DNA from: Streptomyces althioticus
GTDB lineage: Bacteria > Actinomycetota > Actinomycetes > Streptomycetales > Streptomycetaceae
Assembly (NCBI GenBank): GCA_014649355.1
Contig: BMSW01000004.1
Location: 78,608-142,607, forward strand
Direction of reading: 5' to 3'
DNA: 64,000 nt
A program made the position numbers and the translations under genes. Positions 8,393 through 16,696 of the stretch are shown one piece after another. The notes under the pieces were generated by a model. It was not told where the DNA came from, did not search any database, and worked only from the letters and a program-made list of their open reading frames with translations. Every line of letters starts with the position of its first letter. Within the stretch, counting starts at the first letter, position 1.

Positions 8393-9712
8393 ATGTCAGT
8401 CACCGGAGTCAGACGTGCCCTGAGCGAGTCCGTCTCAGGGCTTCCCCGCGCCTTCTGGTGGCTGTGGGCCAGCACCCTGGTCAACCGGCTCGGCGCCTTC
8501 GTCGCCACCTTCATGGCGCTCTACCTCACCCTCGACCGCGGCTACTCCGCCTCCTACGCCGGTCTCGTCGTCGCGCTGCACGGGCTCGGCGGGGTGATCT
8601 CCTCCCTCGGCGCCGGCGTCATGACCGACCGGCTCGGGCGGCGGCCCACCCTGCTCGTCGCCCAGACCGCGACCGCGCTGTCCGTCGCCCTGCTCGGCTT
8701 CGTCCACGACCCCGTCGCCATCGCGGCCGTCGCCTTCCTCGTCGGCATGGCGTCCAGCGCCTCCCGGCCCGCCGTGCAGGCGATGATGGCGGACATCGTG
8801 CGGCCGGAGGACCGTATCCGGGCCTTCTCCCTCAACTACTGGGCGATCAACCTCGGTTTCGCGATCTCCTCCGTGGGCGCCGGCTTCATCGCCGAGGTCA
8901 GCTACCTCGCCGGCTTCCTCATCGAGGCCGCGATGACCCTCCTCTGCGCGGTGCTCGTCTTCGTGAAGCTGCCCGAGTCCCGCCCCGAGCGGCGGACCGC
9001 CGAGCCGGGCGCGGCGGAGGAGGACTCCGTCTCCCTCGGAACCGTGCTGCGCGACGGCCGGTTCATGGGCGTCGTCGGGCTGTCCTTCCTCGTCGCCGTC
9101 GTCTTCCAGCAGGGCTACCTGGGACTCCCGGTCGCCATGGGCGAGGCCGGCTTCACGCCCGCCGACTTCGGCATGGCCATCGCCGTCAACGGCGTCCTGA
9201 TCGTCGTGCTCCAGCTGCCCGTGACCCGCCTGATCGAACACCGCGACCCGCGCCGGATGCTCGTCGTGTCCTCGCTGCTCGCCGGATACGGCTTCGGGCT
9301 CACCGCCTTCGCCGGGTCGGTCGGCGTCTTCGCCCTCACCGTCTGCGTGTGGACGCTCGCCGAGATCGTCAACGCGCCCGTCCAGACCGGGCTGGTCGTA
9401 CGGCTCTCCCCGGTGCACGGCCGCGGGCGCTACCAGGGCGTCTACACCTCGTCCTGGGCGGTCGCCGCCCTCGTCGCCCCGCTGCTGTCCGGCTTCGTCA
9501 TCGACCGCTGGGGCGCCGCCTGGCTGTGGGGGACCTGCGCCGTCGTCGGCACGGTCGCCGCCCTCGGGTACGGGCTGCTCATGCGCCGGCTTCCGGAGGA
9601 CGCGGGCACCGGTACCGGCACCGAGCCCGTGAAGCCGTCGCCCCAGTCTCCTCAGGCCCGCCCGTCTTCCCAGGCCCCCCAGTCCGCACAGCCCGCCGAG
9701 CAGACCGTCTAG
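8393..9712 (+). CDS. MFS transporter (12-TM, MdtH/multidrug-type)
   Basis: 439 residues with about 12 hydrophobic helices in two halves and a cytoplasmic loop near residues 200-225. The MFS signature between helices 2 and 3 is GVMTDRLGRRPTLLV (about residue 78). The N-terminal LPRAFWWLWASTLVNRLGAF and helix 5 segment (NLGFAISSVGAGF) resemble drug or metabolite exporters. The Ser/Gln/Pro-rich tail looks disordered. ATG 8393 follows GGGGAG (8380-8385). Substrate is unknown. It is followed by a strong hairpin and stands opposite the Cys-rich peptide gene. Confidence 0.88.
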   Translation: MSVTGVRRALSESVSGLPRAFWWLWASTLVNRLGAFVATFMALYLTLDRGYSASYAGLVVALHGLGGVISSLGAGVMTDRLGRRPTLLVAQTATALSVALLGFVHDPVAIAAVAFLVGMASSASRPAVQAMMADIVRPEDRIRAFSLNYWAINLGFAISSVGAGFIAEVSYLAGFLIEAAMTLLCAVLVFVKLPESRPERRTAEPGAAEEDSVSLGTVLRDGRFMGVVGLSFLVAVVFQQGYLGLPVAMGEAGFTPADFGMAIAVNGVLIVVLQLPVTRLIEHRDPRRMLVVSSLLAGYGFGLTAFAGSVGVFALTVCVWTLAEIVNAPVQTGLVVRLSPVHGRGRYQGVYTSSWAVAALVAPLLSGFVIDRWGAAWLWGTCAVVGTVAALGYGLLMRRLPEDAGTGTGTEPVKPSPQSPQARPSSQAPQSAQPAEQTV

Positions 9713-9728
9713 CCGCCCGCACGCCGCA

Positions 9729-9760
9729 GGCCCCGCCCGCCGTCACCGGCGGGCGGGGCC
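9729..9760. terminator. strong hairpin terminator
   Basis: A 14-bp perfect stem (GGCCCCGCCCGCCG at 9729-9742 with its complement at 9747-9760) around loop TCAC, between the convergent MFS gene and the Cys-rich peptide gene. Confidence 0.85.
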
Positions 9761-9777
9761 CACGTACGTCCGTCATC

Positions 9778-9933
9778 TCATCCGCACTGGCACGGGCTGC
9801 CCGACTGGCACCCGCAGCCGCACCCCGAACCGCAGCCGCAGGCGGCGATCAGGGTGAGGTTCCTGACCTCGGCGGGTTGCTCCGTCTCGCGCTCCTGCGT
9901 GGGGTCGGGCGTCGTGCCGGGGGATTCGGCCAT
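9778..9933 (-). CDS. Cys-rich small protein (51 aa), metallothionein-like or peptide precursor
   Basis: ATG 9933 has an excellent RBS (GAGGAGGGAC ending 2 nt before the start). The product begins with a polar, acidic, Pro/Thr/Glu-rich segment (MAESPGTTPDPTQERETEQP), then VRNLTLIAA, then a tail with seven Cys in 19 residues: CGCGSGCGCGCQSGSPCQCG (Cys at 32, 34, 38, 40, 42, 48, 50). CxC repeats suggest clustered metal binding as in metallothioneins. A leader-plus-core layout could also fit a modified peptide, but no modification enzyme lies nearby. It sits between an MFS exporter and phoU. I do not recognise the family; the call is from composition only. Confidence 0.7.
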   Translation of the reverse strand: MAESPGTTPDPTQERETEQPAEVRNLTLIAACGCGSGCGCGCQSGSPCQCG

Positions 9934-10051
9934 GGGTCCCTCCTCGGGCTGGGGCCTGCGCACACCTGCTCCCCATTGCACGCCCGCCCGGCCGGGCGCA
10001 TCAACGGCGCATCGGGGGCGGCGGAAGCTCACCCGCGCCCCCGACCGACAC

Positions 10052-10114
10052 CCGCACGCCGTACCAAGACGGCCGCCCGCCGTACCAAGACAGCCGCACG
10101 CCGTGCCAAGACGG
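10052..10114. repeat. three tandem 21-bp repeats behind phoU
   Basis: Units CCGCACGCCGTACCAAGACGG-like (21 bp) run at 10052-10072, 10073-10093 and 10094-10114 with one or two changes each. They begin 1 bp beyond the phoU stop codon. Read on the minus strand they continue the phoU frame as AVLARRA-AVLVRRA-AVLVRRA, so a stop-codon loss would add an in-frame repeat tail. Confidence 0.85.
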
Positions 10115-10115
10115 C

Positions 10116-10817
10116 TCAGCCGCCCTCCACCCCCTGCACCGGCGCGATCTCCGGCTGCAGGTCCGCCTGGATCTCGTCCGCGTGCTCGCCGGTGACCAGG
10201 TACACCACCCGCTTGGCCACCGACACCGCGTGGTCCGCGAACCGCTCGTAGTAGCGGCCCAGCAGCGTGACGTCCACCGCCGTCTCGATGCCGTGCTTCC
10301 AGCGGTCGTCCATCAGGTGCTGGAAGAGGGTGCGGTGCAGCAGGTCCATCGCGTCGTCGTCCTGCTCCAGCTGGAGCGCCAGGTCGACGTCCTTGGTGAT
10401 GATCACCTCGGCCGCCTTCGCCATCAGGCGCTGGGCGAGCTGGCCCATCTCCAGGATCGTGGCGTGCAGGTCCCGCGGCACCCCGCGCTCGGGGTAGCGC
10501 AGCCGCGCCAGCTTCGCCACGTGCTGGGCGAGGTCGCCGGAGCGCTCCAGGTCCGCGGACATCCGCAGCGAGGTGACGACGATCCGCAGGTCGGTCGCCA
10601 CCGGCTGCTGCCGGGCCAGCAGGGCGATCGCCCGCGCCTCCAGGTCGTGCTGCAGTTCGTCGACCTTCTGGTCGGCCTCGATCACGCTCTCCGCGAGCTT
10701 CAGATCGGCGTCGAGGATGGCGGTCGTGGCGCGCCCGATCGCCGATCCGACCAGCCGGGCCATCTCCACCAGACCGTCGCCGATCGAATCCAGTTCCTCG
10801 TGGTACGCGTCCCGCAT
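10116..10817 (-). CDS. phoU: phosphate signalling protein PhoU
   Basis: 233 residues forming two three-helix PhoU bundles. The start MRDAYHEELDSIGDGLVEMA and the two metal-binding-type segments (QHDLEARAIALLARQQPVATDLR with SLRMSADLERSGDLAQHVAK; then YYERFADHAVSVAKRVVYLV) are the family hallmarks: E/D-xxx-D repeats in each bundle. PhoU couples phosphate transport state to the PhoR kinase. It is divergent from phoR-phoP with a PHO box in between, matching the regulated gene known in S. coelicolor. ATG 10817 is chosen; the upstream extension to 10907 is Pro/Gly-rich and non-homologous. Confidence 0.95.
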   Translation of the reverse strand: MRDAYHEELDSIGDGLVEMARLVGSAIGRATTAILDADLKLAESVIEADQKVDELQHDLEARAIALLARQQPVATDLRIVVTSLRMSADLERSGDLAQHVAKLARLRYPERGVPRDLHATILEMGQLAQRLMAKAAEVIITKDVDLALQLEQDDDAMDLLHRTLFQHLMDDRWKHGIETAVDVTLLGRYYERFADHAVSVAKRVVYLVTGEHADEIQADLQPEIAPVQGVEGG

Positions 10818-10938
10818 CGGAATTCCTCTCGTGCGTCTCTGTCCGGGCTGTCCGGGTCCGGGCTCCGAGGGCCTTGGGTCCCACCCACGCCCCACCCACG
10901 CTCCCACGTTCCGTCCGCCACGCGTCCGGTTCCGTCAC

Positions 10939-10976
10939 CTCGCGTGAACCGGTACTGGCCTGTAGGTGAACTCTGG
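10939..10976. promoter_or_regulatory. PHO box (PhoP operator) between phoU and phoR-phoP
   Basis: GTGAAC at 10944-10949 and again at 10966-10971 are spaced exactly 22 bp, two 11-bp PHO units; read on the minus strand they are GTTCACC and GTTCACG with a weaker unit between. The 11-bp direct-repeat form with GTTCAC core is the established PhoP operator of streptomycetes. Confidence 0.8.
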
Positions 10977-11044
10977 GCGACGAGTGTCCGAGGTCGCCCG
11001 CCGAGCGCTGTGGGCAGCGCTCGCGCCATGCCTAACCTGGACGC

Positions 11045-12331
11045 ATGGACGTGAACGCGGCGGTCGCCGCAGCGGCTGCGATCGCCGGACTGCTCACCGG
11101 CGTCATCGCCATGCTGGCGTTCCGCGTCAGCGAACGCGAACAGCGGCGCCCCACCCGCACCTCGCTGCACACCGACGCCGTGCTCCCGCCCGGCGTCGAC
11201 ACCGTCCTCTCCGTGCTGCGCTCGTCCGCCGTGGTCCTCGACGAGAACGACGGCGTGGTGAAGGCCAGCTCGGCCGCGTACGCCCTCGGACTGGTCCGCG
11301 GCGGCAAGCTCGCCGTGGAGCCGATGCTGAAGATGGCCCGCGACACCCGGCGGGACGGTGAGATACGGCAGGTCGAGCTGGACCTGCCCCGCCGGGGGAC
11401 CGGGCGCGGCGAGGCCCTCGCGGTGTCCGCGCGGGTGGCGCCGCTCGGCTCCCGGCTGGTGCTGCTGCTGGTGGAGGACCTCACCGAGGCCCGCCGCATC
11501 GAGGCGGTACGGCGCGACTTCGTCGCCAACGTCAGCCACGAGCTCAAGACCCCCGTCGGGGCGCTGTCCCTGCTGTCCGAGGCCGTGATGGACGCCTCCG
11601 ACGACCCCGAGGCCGTGGAGCGGTTCGCGGGGCGCATGCAGATCGAGGCGACCCGGCTGACCAACCTGGTGCAGGAGCTGATCGACCTCTCCCGCGTGCA
11701 GAACGACGACCCGCTGGAGGACGCCGAGCCGGTCCCGGTCGACGAACTGGTCGCCGAGGCCATCGACCGCTGCCGGCACCAGGCGGGCACCAAGGAGATC
11801 ACCATGGCCGCCGCGGGCGCCGCCGACCTGCGGGTCTGGGGCAACCGCGGCCAGCTCGCCGCCGCGCTCGGCAACCTCGTCGAGAACGCGGTCAACTACT
11901 CGCCCGCCCGCACCCGCGTGGGCATCGCGGTCCGTTCGGTCGCGCAGCCCGGCGGGGACCTGATCGAGATCGCCGTGACCGACCAGGGCATCGGCATCTC
12001 CGACAAGGACAAGGAGCGCGTCTTCGAGCGCTTCTACCGCGTCGACCCCGCCCGCTCCCGTGCCACCGGCGGCACGGGGCTGGGCCTCGCGATCGTGAAA
12101 CACGTGGCCGCCTCGCACGGCGGGGAGGTCACGGTGTGGAGCGCCGAGGGCCAGGGCTCCACCTTCACCCTGCGGCTTCCCGAGGCCCGTGCGGCCCGCG
12201 GCCGCCGGCCGTCCGAGCGGGACGACTCCGAGGGCCTCGACGGCGAGGCCGGAGGGACGTCCCACCCCTCCCCCCACTCGTCCGATCCATCCGCGTACGC
12301 AACGCTTCCCTCCCCGGAGGTCCTTCCGTGA
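11045..12331 (+). CDS. phoR: PhoR/SenX3-type sensor histidine kinase
   Basis: 428 residues. One N-terminal membrane helix (AAVAAAAAIAGLLTGVIAML, about 4-25), then a PAS-like region (55-145), a HisKA domain with phosphoacceptor His165 in FVANVSHELKTP, and a HATPase domain with N box (LGNLVENAVNYSP), G1 (DQGIGIS), F (ERVFERFYRVD) and G2 (GTGLGLAIVKH). It senses phosphate limitation and phosphorylates PhoP. The C-terminal 45 residues are polar and disordered-looking. TAACCT at 11033-11038 lies 6 nt before ATG, so the transcript is probably leaderless. The stop overlaps phoP by GTGA, which indicates translational coupling. Confidence 0.95.
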   Translation: MDVNAAVAAAAAIAGLLTGVIAMLAFRVSEREQRRPTRTSLHTDAVLPPGVDTVLSVLRSSAVVLDENDGVVKASSAAYALGLVRGGKLAVEPMLKMARDTRRDGEIRQVELDLPRRGTGRGEALAVSARVAPLGSRLVLLLVEDLTEARRIEAVRRDFVANVSHELKTPVGALSLLSEAVMDASDDPEAVERFAGRMQIEATRLTNLVQELIDLSRVQNDDPLEDAEPVPVDELVAEAIDRCRHQAGTKEITMAAAGAADLRVWGNRGQLAAALGNLVENAVNYSPARTRVGIAVRSVAQPGGDLIEIAVTDQGIGISDKDKERVFERFYRVDPARSRATGGTGLGLAIVKHVAASHGGEVTVWSAEGQGSTFTLRLPEARAARGRRPSERDDSEGLDGEAGGTSHPSPHSSDPSAYATLPSPEVLP

Positions 12332-13008
12332 CCCGAGTGCTCGTCGTCGAGGACGAGGAGTCCTTCTCCGACGCCCTGTCGTACATGCTCCGCAAGGAGG
12401 GCTTCGAGGTCGCCGTCGCGACCACGGGGCCCGACGGACTCGACGAGTTCGACCGCAACGGAGCCGACCTCGTCCTCCTCGACCTGATGCTGCCCGGGCT
12501 CCCGGGCACCGAGGTGTGCCGCCAGCTGCGCAACCGCTCCAACGTCCCCGTGATCATGGTGACCGCCAAGGACAGCGAGATCGACAAGGTGGTCGGCCTG
12601 GAGATAGGCGCCGACGACTACGTCACCAAGCCGTTCTCCTCGCGCGAGCTGGTCGCGCGGATCCGCGCGGTGCTGCGCCGGCGCGGCGAGCCCGAGGAGA
12701 CCGCCCCGGCGGCCCTGGAGGCCGGCCCGGTGCGGATGGACGTCGACCGGCACGTGGTGACCGTCGGCGGCACCAAGATCGACCTGCCGCTGAAGGAGTT
12801 CGACCTGCTGGAGATGCTCCTGCGCAACGCGGGCCGGGTGCTGACCCGGATGCAGCTCATCGACCGGGTGTGGGGCGCGGACTACGTGGGGGACACCAAG
12901 ACCCTCGACGTCCACGTGAAGCGACTGCGCGCCAAGATCGAGCCGGACCCGGGCGCGCCCCGCTACCTGGTGACCGTGCGCGGCCTGGGCTACAAGTTCG
13001 AGCCGTAG
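12328..13008 (+). CDS. phoP: PhoP/RegX3-type response regulator
   Basis: 226 residues. The receiver domain (1-118) has acidic pocket VVEDEES, phosphoacceptor Asp52 in LVLLDLMLPG, T in MVTAKD and K in YVTKPFSS. The OmpR-type winged helix (130-226) shows LPLKEFDLLEMLLRNAGRVLTR and the recognition helix DTKTLDVHVKRLRAKIE. It binds PHO boxes and activates phosphate-starvation genes; in streptomycetes it also affects antibiotic production (established). GTG 12328 has GGAGG at 12316-12320 and overlaps the phoR stop. A 16-bp hairpin follows the gene. Confidence 0.96.
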   Translation: MTRVLVVEDEESFSDALSYMLRKEGFEVAVATTGPDGLDEFDRNGADLVLLDLMLPGLPGTEVCRQLRNRSNVPVIMVTAKDSEIDKVVGLEIGADDYVTKPFSSRELVARIRAVLRRRGEPEETAPAALEAGPVRMDVDRHVVTVGGTKIDLPLKEFDLLEMLLRNAGRVLTRMQLIDRVWGADYVGDTKTLDVHVKRLRAKIEPDPGAPRYLVTVRGLGYKFEP

Positions 13009-13066
13009 ACCGCGGACCGCGGACGAGCGGGCCGGTACGGCGGCCGTACGGAAAGGCCGTACGACG

Positions 13067-13101
13067 CGAAGGGCGGGACCCCGGTGGGGTCCCGCCCTTC
13101 G
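13067..13101 (+). terminator. phoRP terminator
   Basis: A 16-bp perfect stem: CGAAGGGCGGGACCCC (13067-13082), loop GGT, complement at 13086-13101. It lies between convergent phoP and the lipoprotein gene and can stop both. Confidence 0.9.
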
Positions 13102-13123
13102 GCGTGCGGTGCGGTGGGTCCGG

Positions 13124-13822
13124 TCAGTTGCCGGACGTCTCCTGGCTCGCGGAGGCCGCGTCCGAGGGGGTGCCCTCCGGGGCGCCCGTGCTGGTGGGCT
13201 CGTCGCCGGAGGTCTCCTCGCCCGCGGCGTTCTCGCCCTCGCCCGTGGCCTCCTCGCCCGGCTCGCCGGAGGCGTTCGCCGACGGGGACGCGGAGGCGCC
13301 CGTGGCGGGGGCCTCGCTCGGGCCCCAGCTCTCGAAGAAGTGCTCGGCCGGGAAGACGAGCGCGCGCAGGGTCACCTCACCGGTCTCGCTGAAGGTGAAG
13401 GTGATCTCCTGGGCGTTGCCGTCCTGGACGGCCTCACGGCTGCTGGGCAGCACGGCCGAGGCGTTGCCCTCGCCGCCGAGGATCAGGCTGCCGCCGGCCG
13501 GGACGACCAGGTCGCCGCCCTCGGCGGGGGACAGCTCGGCGGTCTTGCCGGTGCCGGGCACGGTGACCGACTCCAGCGTCTGGTCCTTGTCGCCCGAGTT
13601 GAACAGGGTGGCGGAGACGGCGGCCGGGCCGGTCGACTCCAGGTCGGGCTGGGTGATGACGGTGGCGTTCTGCACCTGGATGTCGCCGACCGTCGTCGAC
13701 GCGTTGTCCGGCTGGATCTGCAGGGTCTGGGCGTTGTTGCCGGCCGCGCACGCGGAGAGCGAGGCGAGGGAGATTGCGATGGCGGCGGCGGCGAGGGCGC
13801 CGCGTCGAAGGCTGCTGCTCAC
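13124..13822 (-). CDS. lipoprotein with PCuAC/DUF461-like domain
   Basis: 232 residues. The signal peptide ends in a lipobox SLSAC with Cys25, so it is anchored to the outer face of the membrane. Residues 30-160 form a beta-rich domain (IQVQNATVIT, ATLFNSGDKDQTLESVTV, VVPAGGSLILGGEG, ITFTFSETGEVTLRALV) resembling DUF461/PCuAC copper-chaperone folds, but the His/Met copper ligands typical of PCuAC are not obvious. The last 65 residues are a Ser/Glu/Gly/Thr-rich low-complexity tail. It is convergent with phoP. Its role is unknown; a secreted stress or metal role is only a guess. Confidence 0.8.
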   Translation of the reverse strand: MSSSLRRGALAAAAIAISLASLSACAAGNNAQTLQIQPDNASTTVGDIQVQNATVITQPDLESTGPAAVSATLFNSGDKDQTLESVTVPGTGKTAELSPAEGGDLVVPAGGSLILGGEGNASAVLPSSREAVQDGNAQEITFTFSETGEVTLRALVFPAEHFFESWGPSEAPATGASASPSANASGEPGEEATGEGENAAGEETSGDEPTSTGAPEGTPSDAASASQETSGN

Positions 13823-14477
13823 GGCGGCGGCAACTCCTTGACTCGAGCGTGTGTGGCGACCGGGTAAAGCCGCCCTAAGTGTCTGTCAGCGGCCTCAGGT
13901 TACCGAGCCTCCCGCAGGCTGCTGCACCCGACCCTCCCCACGCCTACCCAGGTCGTGCCCGTGAGGCGTGCCCGCGCCGGGGATGTCACCCGATCACCAC
14001 CCGACTCCCGCGCCTCGCGCCACAGCGGTCGCACGGGCCACAAGTGACCCGTGAGTAAACATCCGCCACTTCTGTCCCCGGCGTCCCTTCATTCACGTGG
14101 GTGCGCATTTCGGTGAAGGAATGAGGGGGATCCCGGTAATTGATCACCGGCCGCCGATCCTCACACCGTGTGATCAATTCCGGATTCGACCGGAACCGGC
14201 TCGGCTCACCGAACGGAGTAGCGGAAGTCGCACTTCTGGAACCGGACATTTGGGGCTGTTCGACCGCTCGTGTGGGACTCCGGAAGGGTGTAACGTGCGC
14301 GTTTCACTTGCCCCGGAGAGCCGCTCCGACCTGCGAATACCTGCTTCCGCTAGGCGGCCGAAGCACGTTCCTGTTGCGCTTGTCAAGCCCCGAGAATGGC
14401 CCTGACCTGCGAAAACGCCATTCAGAAGACGCCGTATCCGTGTTACCCTGGATAGCCACGGAAGGGGTACCTGTCAC
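13823..14477. other. 655-bp intergenic region upstream of carD
   Basis: No plausible gene. It holds the lipoprotein promoter region at its left end, the carD leader at its right end, and a widely spaced inverted repeat (separate entry). The region is less GC-rich than its neighbours. A possible carD promoter is TTCAGA (14420) with TACCCT 17 bp downstream, followed by the RBS GGAAGGGG just before ATG 14478; this is weak evidence. Confidence 0.6.
14134..14183. promoter_or_regulatory. long inverted repeat in the carD upstream region
   Basis: AATTGATCAC (14138-14147) and GTGATCAATT (14170-14179) are perfect 10-bp inverted arms separated by 22 bp; CCGG flanks both outside. Paired operator half-sites or a looping site are possible. 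No regulator is assigned. Confidence 0.6.
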
Positions 14478-14960
14478 ATGACGTTCAAGGTTGGCGACAC
14501 CGTGGTCTATCCCCATCATGGGGCCGCGCTGATCGAGGCAATCGAAACTCGCCAGATCAAAGGCGTGGACAAGACCTACTTGGTGCTGAAGGTCGCCCAG
14601 GGTGACCTGACGGTACGTGTGCCAGCGGACAATGCGGAGTTCGTCGGCGTGCGTGATGTGGTCGGTCAGGACGGGCTGGACCGGGTCTTCGAGGTGCTGC
14701 GCGCGCCGTACGCCGAGGAGCCCACGAACTGGTCCCGTCGGTACAAGGCAAATCTCGAGAAGCTCGCCTCGGGCGATGTCATCAAGGTCGCGGAAGTCGT
14801 GCGTGACCTGTGGCGCCGGGAGCGGGAGCGCGGTCTCTCCGCCGGTGAGAAGCGCATGCTCGCGAAGGCGCGTCAGATTCTGGTCAGCGAGCTGGCCCTC
14901 GCCGAGAACACCAACGAGGACAAGGCCGAGGCCCTGCTCGACGAGGTTCTCGCCTCCTGA
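14478..14960 (+). CDS. carD: CarD-family RNA polymerase-binding transcription regulator
   Basis: 160 residues, the standard actinobacterial length. The N-terminal Tudor-like RNA-polymerase-binding domain starts [20 protein letters not shown] and includes [11 protein letters not shown]. The C-terminal helical DNA-binding domain contains [17 protein letters not shown] with the Trp that wedges the upstream edge of the promoter bubble in CarD, then [19 protein letters not shown]. CarD stabilises open promoter complexes, especially at rRNA promoters (established in mycobacteria). ATG 14478 has GGAAGGGG upstream. A long hairpin follows. The gene order carD-ispD-ispF is conserved in actinobacteria. 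Confidence 0.95.
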   Translation: MTFKVGDTVVYPHHGAALIEAIETRQIKGVDKTYLVLKVAQGDLTVRVPADNAEFVGVRDVVGQDGLDRVFEVLRAPYAEEPTNWSRRYKANLEKLASGDVIKVAEVVRDLWRRERERGLSAGEKRMLAKARQILVSELALAENTNEDKAEALLDEVLAS

Positions 14961-15043
14961 GTTCTCCGAGTCGTGACTCCGCCCGTCGCGTGCCGTCACG
15001 CCGGCCGTCGGAGCAGCACTCAGAGCACTCAGCGCATCGAAAT

Positions 15044-15088
15044 GCCGCGGTGCCCGATGACGTCCAGGACGTCGCCGGGCGCTGCGGC
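15044..15088 (+). terminator. nested hairpin downstream of carD
   Basis: Outer arms GCCGCGGTGCCCG (15044-15056) and CGGGCGCTGCGGC (15076-15088) pair with one mismatch. An inner perfect stem GACGTCC/GGACGTC (15059-15073) follows after 2-nt symmetric bulges. It probably terminates carD, though its size would also suit an attenuator ahead of ispD. The rest of the 352-bp gap (14961-15312) holds a smaller hairpin, CCCCGCTC/GAGCGGGG, at 15241-15260 and no gene. Confidence 0.6.
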
Positions 15089-15312
15089 ATGTTCGTACCC
15101 GGACACCTTACGTAGGCTGCACGTGCGCCGAGACTGGGAATGTGTCGTCACTCACGTCCCACCCCTGGCGTGCCGGGCCCGGGCGGTCGGCTCGACCAGA
15201 GTCACGGAAGGGGCTGGTCAAGGCGGAACGCCCGGCACTTCCCCGCTCACGGGAGCGGGGCACGCCCAGGCCATACCCACGTAGGCCGAGCCCACAAACC
15301 TGACAGGAACCG

Positions 15313-16089
15313 ATGTCTGACGATCCGCTCCCGCCGTCCTCGCCGACCCCCGCACCCGGCCGTCCGACGGTCCGGACGGCCGCCGTCATCCCGGCCGCCG
15401 GCCGGGGTGTGCGGCTCGGCCCCGGAGCCCCGAAGGCGCTGCGCGCGCTCGGAGGCACACCCATGCTGGTCCACGCCGTGCGGGCGATGGCCGACTCCCG
15501 CGCCGTCTCCCTGGTCGTCGTGGTGGCGCCGCCCGACGGAGCCGGCGAGGTCACGTCGCTGCTCGACGCGCACGCGCTGCCCGAGCGGACCGACGTCCTC
15601 GTCGTCCCCGGCGGGGAGAGCCGCCAGGAGTCCGTGAAGCTCGGCCTGGACGCGCTGCCCGAGGGCTACGACATCGTCCTGGTCCACGACGCGGCCCGCC
15701 CGCTCGTCCCGGTGGACACCGTCGACGCGGTCGTCGAGGCCGTACGCGACGGAGCACCCGCCGTCGTCCCCGCGCTGCCGCTGGCCGACACCGTCAAGCA
15801 GGTCGAGCCGGCCGCCGCCCCCGGCGAGCCCGAGCCCGTGGTCGCCACCCCCGACCGCTCCACGCTGCGCGCCGTCCAGACCCCGCAGGGCTTCGACCGG
15901 GCCACACTGGTCCGCGCCCACGGAACCGTGACGGACGACGTCACCGACGACGCCAGCATGGTCGAGCAACTCGGCCTCACCGTCGTGACCGTCCCCGGGC
16001 ACGAGGAGGCCTTCAAGGTCACCCGCCCCCTCGACCTGGTCCTCGCCGAGGCGGTCCTGGCGCGCAGGAGGCTCAACGATGGCTTCTGA
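15313..16089 (+). CDS. ispD: 2-C-methyl-D-erythritol 4-phosphate cytidylyltransferase
   Basis: 258 residues. It couples CTP with MEP to give CDP-methylerythritol in the non-mevalonate isoprenoid pathway. The nucleotide-binding N-terminus is [21 protein letters not shown] (residues about 22-42). [25 protein letters not shown] and [13 protein letters not shown] follow, and the late segment [11 protein letters not shown] carries the conserved acidic pair. The first 20 residues are Pro-rich and extra to the family. ATG 15313 follows AGGAACCG. The 3' end overlaps ispF by 11 bp, so the two are translationally coupled. Confidence 0.95.
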   Translation: MSDDPLPPSSPTPAPGRPTVRTAAVIPAAGRGVRLGPGAPKALRALGGTPMLVHAVRAMADSRAVSLVVVVAPPDGAGEVTSLLDAHALPERTDVLVVPGGESRQESVKLGLDALPEGYDIVLVHDAARPLVPVDTVDAVVEAVRDGAPAVVPALPLADTVKQVEPAAAPGEPEPVVATPDRSTLRAVQTPQGFDRATLVRAHGTVTDDVTDDASMVEQLGLTVVTVPGHEEAFKVTRPLDLVLAEAVLARRRLNDGF

Positions 16090-16573
16090 GCCGTACCCCC
16101 TGCCGCAGGTCGGCATCGGCACCGACATCCACGCCTTCGAGGACGGCCGCGAGCTGTGGTGCGCCGGCCTGAAGTGGGAGGGCGAGGGCCCCGGGCTCGC
16201 CGGCCACTCCGACGCGGACGTCGTCGCGCACGCCGCCTGCAACGCCCTGTTCTCCGCGGCGGGCCTCGGCGACCTCGGACAGCACTTCGGCACCGGCCGC
16301 CCCGAGTGGTCCGGCGCCTCCGGCGTCACCCTCCTCACCGAGGCCGCGCGCATCGTCCGCGAGGCCGGCTTCCGCATCGGCAACGTCGCCGTCCAGGTCG
16401 TCGGCCCCCGCCCCAAGATCGGCAAGCGCCGTGAGGAGGCCCAGAAGATCCTCTCCGAGGCGGCGGGCGCCCCGGTCTCGGTCTCGGGAGCCACGACGGA
16501 CGGCCTGGGCTTCCCGGGCAGGGAAGAGGGCCTCATGGCAGTGGCGACGGCTCTGGTCGTCCGAGAAGGGTGA
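16079..16573 (+). CDS. ispF: 2-C-methyl-D-erythritol 2,4-cyclodiphosphate synthase
   Basis: 164 residues, normal length. It cyclises CDP-ME 2-phosphate to MEcPP in the MEP pathway and acts as a trimer with a zinc site. Metal ligands are visible in [11 protein letters not shown] (Asp and His, residues 13-19) and in the [13 protein letters not shown] segment. The C-terminal [24 protein letters not shown] is the family signature. It starts inside the end of ispD. A dispersed repeat lies just behind it, before cysS. IspE is not in the window. Confidence 0.95.
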   Translation: MASEPYPLPQVGIGTDIHAFEDGRELWCAGLKWEGEGPGLAGHSDADVVAHAACNALFSAAGLGDLGQHFGTGRPEWSGASGVTLLTEAARIVREAGFRIGNVAVQVVGPRPKIGKRREEAQKILSEAAGAPVSVSGATTDGLGFPGREEGLMAVATALVVREG

Positions 16574-16585
16574 GCGTCTTCGCTT

Positions 16586-16635
16586 CAAGGAGCGCGGGGA
16601 ACCGCGCGACAAGCCCCCACCGGGCCCGCACGTGA
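16586..16635. repeat. dispersed Streptomyces repeat, family A, copy 1
   Basis: The stretch GCGCGGGGAACCGCGCGACA, then AGCCCCCACCGGGCCCGCA, is about 85% identical to the reverse complement of 33924-33972. I know this sequence as a very abundant intergenic repeat in Streptomyces chromosomes. It lies between ispF and cysS. Confidence 0.75.
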
Positions 16636-16696
16636 CATGCCGCCCCGAAACCGCCGGAGGCACACCGCACACCCCCGCGCCTACTACCCTGGTGTC

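Noticed and set aside
9778..9933. Lanthipeptide or other modified-peptide cluster
   Set aside because: No modification enzyme or dedicated peptidase lies nearby; the MFS gene alone is not enough, so only a Cys-rich protein is claimed.
10052..10114. CRISPR-like array
   Set aside because: The 21-bp units are directly adjacent with no spacers, and no cas genes are present.
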